Origin: Perkinsus olseni
Taxonomy: Eukaryota > Perkinsozoa > Perkinsida > Perkinsidae
DNA length: 64,000 nucleotides
Assembly: GCA_013115135.1 (NCBI GenBank)
Contig: JABANP010000074.1
Span: forward strand, 62,001 to 126,000
Reading direction: 5' to 3'
Shown: positions 10,401 through 20,935 of the stretch, one piece after another
Layout of the letters: every line of letters starts with the position of its first letter
Position numbering within the stretch: the first letter of the stretch is position 1
The notes under the pieces: model-generated
Told to the model about the DNA's origin: nothing
Database searches by the model: none
What the model saw: the letters and a program-made list of their open reading frames with translations, nothing else
Translations under genes and position numbers: made by a program

Positions 10401-11864
10401 CTGAGCAACAAGAAATCAGGTTCGAAGGTGAATTTTACGAAGCCACTCGAATGGTAGTATCGAAGCTGAAACCCACCTCATATCATCCAGACTAGCTTCA
10501 GACGTGCTAGCCGGGCTGGGTATGAAACGAGCTGACATGCGGGTATGAGCGCGGCAAAAACTATGGAGGGCCAAACCATTTCACGCCGCCACTCACCCTC
10601 TCCCCACATTCTTGATTTGAAGTCATGAGAGAATCTGCGAGGTTGAGTTGAGTTGAGATTGACACAGCTCAACTGTGGCAGTTGTCCGCGAGGTCAGTTG
10701 CTAACCTAGCGGCTTCCTATCGACAATTACCCCCAGATCTACAGGAGCTACTCCGCTAGAGGACCAAAAACTCAGGTTCCACGAATGAACTTCCTCCATA
10801 TCCAAATGTCACATTTTCTTTCCAGAATCCGTGAGTCATTGACTATATTATCGTACCCGGAATCACTGACTATAATATCGTCGTCTAGGCCACAACTGAC
10901 CGTATCTTGTGTCGCCTACCACCAACATCCGGCGTAGCATACAGTATGACGTACTGGCTCAGTACTACTGAGTACGCTAATAGTATGTCGCATACTTCTT
11001 CGCGTGTTCTCGGCACTCTTGATGGCCAACCGCCGGTTGGCAATTGCTGGTCGCTCAGACGGTCAGAGAGAACTGCCCCAACTAGCTTCCAAAACATGAA
11101 ACGAATTCACGCCCGCAGGCAAGAGTGACTAACAACATTACATGGAAAAAAACCAAATCGAAGAGTGACTCTTGACTGTTAGGAGTCCTGACTCGGGACT
11201 TTCCCGAATCCAAAATCGACGAAAATGAGACATCAGCGGATCACTCCAACAGTATTTTTTCGGTCAATCCGAATTATAAAAGAGTGTCGACCCTTGATTG
11301 CAACTACAACGCAAAAGCTCATCGAAAGATGACACAAGATCGCCTGAGCACATAGGGCAGTACGTATGATTACCGGTACTCGAAGAAGAGATATGGGGCG
11401 AAAAGACAGTTAGTATCTCGAGCAATATCAAGGAGATATCGTGTGGTACAAGCACGAGCGCATCTTGAGGTCTTTATGGCGGGATAAGCTTGCTCAAGAT
11501 CGCGCGCCACAGAGGATCCCATACTTGAGGCCTCATATGGAATCAGCTACACTAATGTATATCTACTAATAATCAAAAAACCTCTATCACGTGATAAAAG
11601 AGTCATGCTCGAAGTTGAGCATTAGAAGTGACCATACGGACACCAGGGTCCACTTTCTTAGAATTACGCGCCTCAAACGCACCCCTCTTCACCAATACGC
11701 CTGACAAGAGAATACATAGAGCTCAAGCGCGCGGCAGGCGAGGCAAGTTTGCCATTGGCCTCATCTCTATAGACGACCGCAGTCTTCTCAATCCATCAGT
11801 AATGACTTAGAAATGAAAGGAGAAATATCTTTTCATCCAAAATCTCACTATGTCACGTTATCTA
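10401..11864. other. stretch with weak coding signal only
   Basis: A minus-strand open segment at 11455-11264 contains a Cys cluster (YCPMCSGDL ... LRCSCNQG) that could be part of a zinc-binding exon. Nothing joins it to a gene. A 17-18-bp motif (ATTGACTATA.TATCGT-like) is repeated at about 10837 and 10866. No RNA gene was seen. Confidence 0.35.
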
Positions 11865-14800
11865 CTACGTCGAACGTTTTTGCCCACCGTTCGGTTCAGC
11901 TAGTGCCGAATCACCCGTCTTACGTTGGCATAATTCCTCCGTACAAACACAGCCCTTCGGTAGCGTTAACTTGACGATCTCAGCTTGCCCTTTGGCATTC
12001 TCGAACTTCGATTCATCAGGGTCGAAATCAGGATGATTGGTGATCACCACCACGGCGCTTATCTGAATAGATTCGGCAAAGCAATGCATCAGTGCACTAA
12101 AAGGACGTCCATATTGGCGTCCTAGGCGCTCGCTATTTTGCAAAACTCTTGGCTCGCTTTCCAGTGGCAAATTAGTGAAAGAGCAAGGCCGAATACGTTG
12201 GAGACAGAGGAAGATGGTTCATGGGCTAAGCGCGTTCGATTAGCCTTGGATTCTACCCGCCAACAACAGAGCAAAGAAGTACCAATGGTGACACCACCGA
12301 CCAAAATCTCCCGCTAGTATGGTCGTTAACATCGCGGAGGCCCTGCAGTATTCGACCTCCCTTATTACGTTGAATGCTCTGAAGAAATCAGCGCTCGGGC
12401 GCTCTGGTGCTTGTAGGATCACATCGGATACGTAACTACGAGGATACTCAACAACCGTCACGCGCCACGAAATTCATACCGGCAGCTCAGCAAGGATAAA
12501 GCTCTTTCGCCGTCAGATGTGACGGTACTATCAGTTTCTCCCTTCGCCGAAGAATCGTGTCGAACGCCAACCTAAAGAAGCGATCACTAAAAAATTGAGC
12601 GAGAAACGTTGACTCTCACCAGAAGATAGTCGGCACCTTTGACAGCTTCCATGGCAAGACGAAGTGCTTCGACGTGTGAAGTATGCAACAGATCCCAAAC
12701 AGCGGAGATATATACAATCTGGAGACCGGAACAAATCTCGAATCGTCACCGCGCCACGAAATAGCCTACTTTAGTCGCATTCTCAATAGGCTTGTTGCCC
12801 CGCGAGAATTCAGACATTCTCCTGCTGGTCAGCGAGAAAGCCTCATTGGCGTTGGCGCCAGGATGACAACCCAAAATCTGACGAAAGAACGATGAAAGAA
12901 CACCAATGACAAAAACGCATCTTCTTCGTGCAATTTATGGTACAATAGCGCAGTGCAACACCCAGTGAACATATTTTCAACTGTCGAATCACTGACGACA
13001 TGTACGCTGATTCTAATATAAGAGAAACAGGGTGAAACCGAAGAAGGCAATGTATTCACTCACAGTGAGAATATCGATCATCCCGACCACTATTCAGGGT
13101 AGGCATGAGCGCTATGAACAACAAAGTTCATTCAAACGCGATTTTTTAACCAGTACAAAGTCACTCGATATGACTGGTCGAAAGTCGATCAGCGATACCG
13201 GATACTTTGGTATCGATCATCGAACGCTACTAAGATATTATCATGTCAGTAAAACTTCAACGAAATACGGTGCAGATCAACAGCGAGCTACTACTCTGTT
13301 AATTAAGGTAGTAGTAGAAATACACTCGCTTCTCCTGAACTCACGATACCTGACCAAAACTATATTTCGCGCGCCACGAAATTTCAAACAGAAAACGACT
13401 ACCTGCCCGCCTCTTTGACGTAACCGTACATGTCAGTGCCATCGGAGGCCTTGGCGATATCATCACCGTGCACAGCATAGTCGATACGATGCTAACAAGG
13501 ATGATGAATAACACAGAGCTCAACTACGCCATACTTCACGAGGAAAGATACAGCATCATCTTGAACAAATTACTGTGAAGAATTCTCAAAAACGTAGGAT
13601 GATAACGAATACTAGAAATTTTGATGTCGATCAAGACACGCAGCGTGTCAGATGCTATAGAAGTTGCATGTGGTGACTAACTTTAAGCTAAGATACCAAT
13701 AGGTTTTCATGGTTACTAAATTAGATATCATGATCAACAAGATCCTGATATAAGAAAAATGATACAAGTACAAGATCTGATAGTACTAGAAATACGAATG
13801 ATAAAACAGCCTACGAGGAATCTTACGTCAAAGAGGGCGAAAACCACTTCACCCAACTCGAACGTGCATTGCCACTCACCACATACCACAATTAAGCGAA
13901 AGCATATCATTGCATCGTGAACAAAGGCGGAGAGAGTACTATCAAGGAGCAACCCCTTAGGGGTTGGGAGTCCCGATCATCATCTCGGGTTGCTCATTCT
14001 ACCCGATTCTCAGCACGGAATTTCAGCAAGCGTCACTCGCCACGAAATTCAACGCCACCCGTTGCCGAGCTTCTACCTTATCCAGGAACTCCACCGTGAG
14101 AGGCTTATAAGGGACATCGTGCACAATGTCATCCACCCACTTGCAAGCCCTCAGCATCGTCTACACAGAAAAAACTCCATTTCACGCGCCACGAAATTAT
14201 CCACTGTTACCTCTTTCTCCTCTTCAGAACAGACAAACTCTCCGCCTTTCACACGACGGATTTCCTTGTTCGGATGGATACCCGCCACAACTTCAACGTG
14301 GACGGTCTGAAAATTCCGAACTAGAAAGGACTCGAGGGTCCTCGAATCATCATTCTTCGTTATTCCACGCTTCCACGTCAATCGGGTGCTCACTTGCCAT
14401 TACACCATGTCCACCGAGAAAGGTCATCGCATTTATAATATAGACGATTCAAAAACGTATTAATGCCCTACAAGAACACTACACAGTACGCCCAATATCG
14501 AGGGCCCCGAAGTCATGTGGATTTTGAGTTCGTAGTATGAGCTGTCCTAACTTGAATATTTACACTGACACGCTAGATTGCGCATACTGCAAAGAAGATT
14601 GTGAACAGGAATGAACAACAACATGGTAGGAGCGGTAATAGGAGAACGAGCATCTTCGATTTCATTGATCCCGTAGTAACGAAAACGCGAATCGCTCACC
14701 TCCCCTTCCAACTGCTTTTCCTTCTCAATCTCATGAGCGATAGTTGAAACCTGAGAGTAATCCAAAGGTCCCCGGATCGATCCCAGCACCCGTCCACTAC

Positions 14801-14935
14801 CTGTCTGATTGCGTTGAAATGACCAGTATGCATCAAATCCCAGCAACCGCATATCAGAATTCGCATAGTCCTCGGAGACCGCAACAGCGGGCCACTTCCT
14901 TCAGCAGAATTACCAATGTGATTTGTCTCAACCAT
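11865..14935 (-). CDS. PCYT2: CTP:phosphoethanolamine cytidylyltransferase
   Basis: This enzyme makes CDP-ethanolamine from CTP and phosphoethanolamine in the Kennedy pathway. Both cytidylyltransferase domains are present. Domain 1 has the nucleotide-binding HxGH motif (ILICGCWDLMHTGHFNAIRQ, 14870-14811), then VVAGIHPNKEI, CKWVDDIVHDVPYK, VHGDDIAKASDGTDMYGYVK and YREFRRSECISTT. Domain 2 has a degenerate HxSH in place of HxGH (IYISAVWDLLHTSHVEALRL, near 12700), then ALSLLSCRYVSDVILQAP, and a C-terminal NHPDFDPDESKFENAKGQ. The HTSH change in domain 2 may affect activity of that half; in the animal enzyme both halves carry HxGH. Start at 14935 (MVETNHIG) is the nearest ATG. Five introns carry the same palindromic element. 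Confidence 0.9.
12436..12479 (-). repeat. class A palindromic element in a PCYT2 intron
   Basis: This 44-nt intron splits an Arg codon between LSLLSC and YVSDVILQ (GTATGA donor, CGTAG acceptor). Just after the donor it carries AATTTCGTGGCGCGTGA in the sense orientation of the gene. Confidence 0.85.
12719..12769 (-). repeat. class A palindromic element in a PCYT2 intron
   Basis: This 51-nt intron lies before IVYISAVWDLLH (GTAGGC donor, CTCCAG acceptor). It carries ATTTCGTGGCGCGGTGA in sense orientation, 8 nt into the intron. Confidence 0.85.
13350..13402 (-). repeat. class A palindromic element in a PCYT2 intron
   Basis: This 53-nt intron splits the Arg codon of KEAGRYREF (GTAGTC donor, GGTCAG acceptor). 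It holds the fullest palindrome, with left arm AATTTCG and right arm CGAAAT around TGGCGCG. Confidence 0.85.
13502..14076 (-). repeat. long PCYT2 intron with a class A element and a hairpin
   Basis: A 575-nt intron joins VEFLDK to HRIDYAVHGDD (GTAGAA donor, TTGTTAG acceptor). A class A copy (AATTTCGTGGCGAGTGA) lies at 14033-14049. A hairpin CAACCCCTTAGGGGTTG lies at 13950-13966, nested in a further inverted repeat (GAGCAACC...GGTTGCTC). Confidence 0.75.
14161..14210 (-). repeat. class A palindromic element in a PCYT2 intron
   Basis: A 50-nt intron joins CSEEEKE to TMLRACKWVDD (GTAACA donor, GTGTAG acceptor). It carries AATTTCGTGGCGCGTGA followed by AAT. Confidence 0.85.
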
Positions 14936-14953
14936 AGTGAAAAACGAGAACTA

Positions 14954-15001
14954 CTATTTGAAGTTACGCAGGTTCGAACCCCAGCGAGGGCATTATTAAA
15001 C
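14954..15001 (-). repeat. class B (tRNA T-arm) sequence in a probable 5' UTR intron of PCYT2
   Basis: The 48-nt segment starts with GT and ends with AATAG, 18 nt upstream of the PCYT2 ATG. It contains GCTGGGGTTCGAACCTGCG, a T-arm/B-box sequence. Because it would be in untranslated RNA, protein homology cannot confirm the intron. Confidence 0.5.
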
Positions 15002-15066
15002 ACAAAACTACGATCTCTGGCATATCTGATGCCTCTTAATGTACTGACATAGAAACGCCCATAAGA

Positions 15067-16180
15067 TCAGTAGGCTCCAAATCTCTCAGCACGCAGTCGC
15101 TTCCGCTCCGCCTCCGTTTCAGGCGTCGTCAATCCGAACCTAAATACCCAGGTTCGATTCCCGGCGCCGGCTTTTTTATAACCTTTTAGCTCTCTTCAAC
15201 CGCCGCTCAGCCTCTTCGGAAGAAGCGCTAGCGTCAGAAACAGACCTACAGAAGAAAGGTTGACAAATGTCACGAATTATGATCAACTACTTGGTCGTCT
15301 TCTGACCCTTCTTCACGGGAGTAGTACCGAATCTGGCCGCTCTCGCAGCTCGCTTATCTGCCTCAGTACAAGTGCCAAACCTGAACACAGCAAGGAGCAA
15401 TCTTCGGTGAATAGCCTCTGTATTTCTCACGAAACGAACTGCAGTGCGCGGTACAGTGAGTCAGCTACCCCTTCACAGGAACCTCCAATCTTTGCTTGAT
15501 CCGTGCTTTATAGAGAACACACACAAACTTTGCTTTCACATTACAGAGAAACTATTCCATTGCACGCTGCTATCCCACTAGACTAACGAAGAGGTACTTC
15601 ATAATAGACAGACTAAGATCAAGCACCAAAGACTCACAAAGACGATGTGCACTCTACTCGTCAAAGCTATACGACCATCACATGGTCAAGACTGAAACAG
15701 TATGTAAATGGCGATCCATCCTGATCGGACACTCACTAGTATTTCCAGTTATCATCAAAATAAGCATAACATGGTCCTAATGGGTATCCCTAACTGGCAA
15801 ACTAGCCAGAAGCATATCTCTTCTTCCACCGCCGTAAACCCGGTGGATCAATTTCCGATCGCCGAGAAGTCTGTCGACGAGAACACTGCCATACCCGAAG
15901 GCATCGTGATTGGAATCGCTGATCAGACCCCTGGGGTCTGACCCCAACCCATAAAGCAGGGCCGAGAACACCTCAGTTACTCCGCATGACTATCACAGGA
16001 ACGGCATCTACAACCATCGATAGAACCCGACCTAGATCGACTTCGTTACGAAGTTCACAAAATGATTTCCCAAACCCCCACAGTGTTCCCTCGTAAATTA
16101 CCTCTCAGCTCGGCGCAGTCTCTTTTCCTCCTCAGAAAGCTCGTCCTCGGAACCAGACTTGGAAACCTGCGACAGGAAAG
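15067..16180 (-). CDS. SARNP/Tho1-like RNA-binding protein (C-terminal part)
   Basis: Several exons encode short basic helices ending in RFG, the signature of SARNP (CIP29)/Tho1: EEEKRLRRAERFG (exon ending 16102), DKRAARAARFG (15380-15307), EEAERRLKRAKRFG (15183 upward) and ERKRLRAERFGAY, then TGA at 15067. All joins keep frame with GT-AG introns. Members take part in mRNA export with TREX/UAP56. The N-terminal SAP domain expected in the family was not identified; it should lie above 16180. The stop is 132 bp upstream of the PCYT2 start on the same strand. Confidence 0.75.
15140..15182 (-). repeat. class B (antisense tRNA 3' end) in a SARNP-like intron
   Basis: This 43-nt intron splits the Arg codon of KRAKRFGL (GTTATA donor, ATTTAG acceptor). 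Read on the opposite strand it is CCCAGGTTCGATTCCCGGC, then GCCGGC and a run of six T, i.e. the T-arm, 3' strand and pol III-type terminator of a tRNA gene. Confidence 0.85.
15381..16101 (-). other. long intron of the SARNP-like gene
   Basis: GTAATT donor and GTTCAG acceptor join RRAE-R to FGTCTEAD in frame. The 721-nt intron contains a 17-nt palindrome (CAGACCCCTGGGGTCTG, 15924-15940) and a minus-strand open segment of about 60 codons that I regard as non-coding. Confidence 0.6.
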
Positions 16181-16259
16181 ATCACTTCACTTCATCACGA
16201 TGGCAATCAAAAAAATACTAGCCGATAATGGAGATAATCACAGGCAAGGCGCTCTCTAG

Positions 16260-19200
16260 GTTGACCTTAGAAAACCCTAATGCACAGAATGGCCTAACAC
16301 GCTCGCGGAGCTAGTATGTGCGCCACACAAATTGTGTACGGTCATCTCGCTAGCGTGGAAGTTGTGCATACACAACAGACGAGAGGGATCATATGCACTA
16401 GAAAAAGAATACTCAATATGAGGCCACATGAGCAAAAGTAGAGGTTGCTGCACTAGCAATGACTTGGAATTATCTTCGTGATGATATCATCCCACAGTAC
16501 ATAGTTCTCGTGAGGTGTGATCAATGCATCATGATCATTAGCGTGAACCGTGACTCTAATGAGGGATCTAGCTGTCACGTATCATAGCGGCCCCATCTTT
16601 GCACGTTGCACCTTCCCAGCACAAACTCTGTTACTACTGCAATATTACCAATGACAATACCTCTATGATCGATACTCACAAAGCATTATCAGGACATGAT
16701 ATGTAGACCGCTGTTTTCCGGTCTCGTGACGGACCATCTACTACGCTATCATCACGTACTACAGCATCGACCACACTGCCGAAAACCATTACGATTGGTA
16801 TCATTCCTACTCAAAGTACGGTAGCCGTGCCCCCCCCCCCCGTATATTGTACACACCATCGGCAACCCTCGCCGTCATTTTCAAGCTATTTTTAATTACC
16901 GATGCTATTGTAGTGCCTTCCGCTCTCTCCGTGCTCTCTTCTACGGCATCTCCCTGCTGTTGCGTCTCGGCTAACTCTTTCTTGTCTGAACCAAGACACT
17001 AAATCTGGTCATCATGCACCCAGTCGCGGGAGCCCGCCAGAACTACTGAGTCTCACCCTCTTACCTTCATTCTTTCCTGCACCGTCGACCACCTCCCTAG
17101 AAACAAGATGCCGTGCAAAATGGATTGCCCCGTGTCTGTAATTTCCTTGCACGAGTGAGTTTTCGCTTTTACTATCTTGAGTTCGAAGGTAAGTCTGAAC
17201 ACACTTCTACTTCAATTTGACTTTCATTCAGCTAACTTTCTGTTTTCCGCCGTACTGACTTATCAAGTCAGAACAGTAAGACGAGACAACCCCCGCGACA
17301 AACCGGTTTTCTAAACTCACATGATAAATCGTTGAGCAACGGGCGTGCTCAATCGTCAGCTACGATTAAAATACTGGTTACACTCGACGAGAATTCCGTT
17401 AGCCTGAAAATTTTCGCTCAGTACGAATCACCTAGACGTGCTAGTCGATACGATCAGCATTACTTTTGCGCTTCTGTTTTCGACGGCAACGGAGCCTCAC
17501 TGGAAGCCTCTTCAGAGGTAACGGACATCAGAGGGAAGAAGTAGACCAAAGCAAGATTTCCATCCCTCTACGCACAGCCACAATATTGCTAATTTATAGA
17601 TAGCCGACGATATCTCGCTCGCCCGCACGCCTGCGCGGAAAACATTTCCATCCGAATCTCTACTACTTATAATAGAAGAACATACATCGTGCGCGAAGAA
17701 TCGAATTCCCGTCGTATTTTTTGAAGTTCGCTCCCGGCTTTTTTCCATGTTAGACAGCTTTACTTCTGCTATCGCATTACTTAGTGATACGTTACACACT
17801 CTCCCTGCTGCTCGTAATATCACTTTCATAGTGTGATCGATTTACGCTGATTAATTGGGTTAAACCATCACAGAAAAAATGTCCGAGTAATTTTATTACA
17901 AAGTATTATGCTGTTCAATATCTTACATCGCTCACAAATTTTACATCTTCTCGTTTGTCTCTGTGCATAGAGTTTGCCGTACTTCCTGGAAAGCAGTACT
18001 ACGCGTAGACACTTCCCAGGTTCGGTATGATGTGATGTGGATATAGTTATCGCCCCTCACAGATGTGCGCCGATGTACCAGGTGTTAAAACGTCGCGAAA
18101 TGCTATTTCCGTTCAGAACCATATCCCTCACGCTGGTTGAGTTTGCCCAAGCATACGAACTAAACCTACTCTTAAAACTCCTCTACACCTATAGTGAGAA
18201 CTAGGACTTACGTTCAACGGTAGCTGCAGATAGAAATACAGCTTCTTACTAACATGCGCCGATTTACTCCGTGTATCAACGTCACGAGACGCTATTACGC
18301 GATTTCGCTCTTTAATTGTAGGTATTTTTCCAGTTCTTGTTCGGCTCCTTTCAAGTAGAGATTGTCCCACGGTCGAGCGGCTCAAGTTGAGCCCATTCTA
18401 CTTGTGGCAACGCCATCATATCACGCTACCCGTATTATGAGCTTTCAAATGGAGACGAGCGAGTTCGCTCCCGGAAAAGTTGAGGGAAGTAACTGGGTGG
18501 GCGGTTGGATACCTTGACTTGAGATGAAGGGATCGAGCTACGCATGTGAACTTTCTTCCCAGACATTGGTAGCAGTCGCTGTCAATCGTGCAATCGTCGG
18601 ATTAGGGAAATCTTTCCTCTCCTGTCGTTCGCACATTGTAATTTACGTTCCATTGTTGGGCACGCAAGTAACATGATGTTAGTGTCGAGTCGACACTGTC
18701 GACTCCACACTGAGTATCTGCGGAATGCGGCTTCGGTAACTATCTCCGCTGTACCGTGCTCGAAGTTCATAATTATATTCTCTCCGATCCCGTGGTAAGT
18801 AAAGTTTCATTCACTCGGAATCCGGGTCTCGGATGTAGACTACATGGAAGTTCATAGCGGTAAGTGCATGGGCGTATCATCAGTGTCATCTATCATCCGA
18901 AATAGCTGTCCAAACTGGGAGTTTGGTACGGCATCTTCGAGGGACAAGTTGGTTGCCCAAAGTGAACAGCTCTTCGAGCCCACTGTTGCAGTGCAACAGT
19001 TGCACTACTGAAGCTTGGCAGTAGTACCTCAGATGCAAGTCCACGTGATGAGTGTTTGGACAGGAGGCCTGAGATATCGTAGCACAATTCCCGTTGAGTG
19101 AAGGGTAGCAGGATTCTCAGGCCCTATCTGGGCCGCCCGGGAGGGGAGGAAAATATCTGAATTCAGGTGGAAGTTCCAGTGGAACTGCCACGGTGGAACT

Positions 19201-20828
19201 GGTAATACTATTCATGGTTATCCAAATGCCGTCGTCGTGATCGACGGCCACGCTGACGACCACTGCCACATATGTTACGCAGTGTAATTTACACTCTGCC
19301 GGAGGCTCCGACTCGGAACTGTTATATCGGATGGCGAAATGGCACTTCACCACCGGTAGAGTCGTCCTGCTGCAAGCTCACGTAGAATCACACACGTCTC
19401 CGGGCAGTCTGAATCGTGTGAATCACGCCTACTAGGCTGCGAGCCTCAAGCTCGGGAGTTGCAACGGTTGAACGCAAGAAAATACCTGAGGATACTTCGG
19501 GGTGGGATGGAATCTCACTACATAGAGTGATCGGCCGAACTCGTTAAGTGCTAGCTAAGCATACTCCTCAGATTGGTAAGCTCTAATAGAGATACTTTGT
19601 AGGATTTGGAGGTGAGTCCTATTAGGACTGTCCTAAGTACTGACGTAAAAGCGGTCACCACAACGTGATGGGACAGATCGCTAAGAAGCAAGGTATAGCG
19701 CTGTTGCGACATCTGAGCCAGATGATCTGACAGGGGGTCATTGCGGGCCCCTGCGAAGAAAGCCCGCCCAACGGGCGGGCTACCTGCCGCATACATGCAC
19801 AAGGTAAGATAGCCCATCACTTTATTGAATGCGCATGAACTGCTCCATGAGGTCTTCCGATGTGGCTTCTTCCAGCGGCTTCGACTTCCTCCACCACTTC
19901 CTCGGACTCAAGCAACGGAAAGGGCGATGTTCCAATGTAGATTCGCAGAGTATTTCATGCTCACTCAGCCCGATTCGTCTCCAGCGCATTTCATTTTTAT
20001 TCATTAGATTCTGGTGTTCATCTATCTCTCTTTTTGAGTGCCTCTATTTTTGCGGCCTCCGATATCGTTCTCCTTCTAATGAAACCACGACTCGTGATAC
20101 ACTCTCGTCAGTCTCGTGTACGGAGACCACGACGCATATGATATAAGTTAAATATATGCCTTATTGGCCAAATCCGTTGAAGATCTCATTGCGGTAATTT
20201 TGTCGATACCTAAACCCTTCACTTCCTTCAGTTATTCCAGGAGTGCCGGCGAGCATGTCCTACACCTCTCGATTTTGATCCAGCTATTCTACCTTCAAGT
20301 ACTACAATCCTCTACATACCTCCTACTACTACTGCAGATGTACCAATCATTCTCCTGACGTCGTCATTTCTCTCGCAGCCTTTTACTACACGTCCTACCA
20401 CTGCCTCTACTACTACTCTACTCGAGATGTCCGTCTTCAAAAAGACGAAAGTTGACTGCCGAATCTATAATATAGTCATTCCCAGATCTCTTTTTTGTCA
20501 ACACCAACATTCATCTCCCAACTGGAGATTTACTTGGAGACTCCAATGTTCATCTCTATGTACCCGTTTCATCATTCGCACTATCAAGTTCTGAAACCTA
20601 TCCTCGCTACTCTGTAACGACCCTTGTGCTAACCTACCTTCTACCAAATACTCAACTACCAGGTAGTAATTACTACCTACAACGAACATTATTTTTGATT
20701 CTCTTACAAGCTGCATATACTCCGAGCGTGAGCGAACCATAGAACATGTCCGAAATAACGCTACATTGATACTGTATACCCCACTTGTGAGATGTGCAGG
20801 ACAAGTGAGCTTGATATGAATCCTAGCT
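16260..20828. other. long stretch without a confident gene
   Basis: Open frames here are short and show no recognisable domain. The longest minus-strand one, at 17512-17829, is a possible exon. Seen: a C10 run at 16831, a diverged duplicated segment (TGCGCCGAT.TAC..., near 18064 and 18254), and a perfect G/C hairpin at 19761-19781 (AGCCCGCCC / GGGCGGGCT). It may hold lineage-specific genes that I cannot resolve. Confidence 0.35.
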
Positions 20829-20902
20829 ATTCCCCGAGCGTAGCGAGGGACGTGGTCCCTCTGACTAAGAGCTAGAGAACCCCGGAGCGAAGCGACGGGT
20901 TC
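20829..20902 (+). promoter_or_regulatory. repeated GAGCG(T/A)AGCGA motifs upstream of the secreted-domain array
   Basis: Two related G/C-rich motifs, CCCCGAGCGTAGCGAGGGA and CCGGAGCGAAGCGACGGGTT, lie about 30-110 bp before the first ATG of the secreted array. Each can form a small hairpin, and AGGGAC/GTCCCT lies between them. The position suggests a regulatory or transcription-start element, but no function is known to me. Confidence 0.35.
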
Positions 20903-20935
20903 TGCTAGTGTCTCCTATTTAACACAACATCCGCC

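Noticed and set aside
14310..14420. tRNA-like A box (TGGTGTAATGGCAAGTG) in a PCYT2 intron
   Set aside because: The A-box match is good but the downstream B-box candidate (GATTCGAGGACC) is poor, so it was not counted among class B introns.
15777..15971. Minus-strand open segment that looks like an exon between SARNP-like exons
   Set aside because: The flanking exons join perfectly in frame (RRAE-RFGTCTEAD) without it, so it is treated as intron.
20840..20900. Bacterial-type repeats suggesting contamination or transfer
   Set aside because: The surrounding genes are eukaryotic and intron-containing; two short G/C motifs are not enough to claim transfer.
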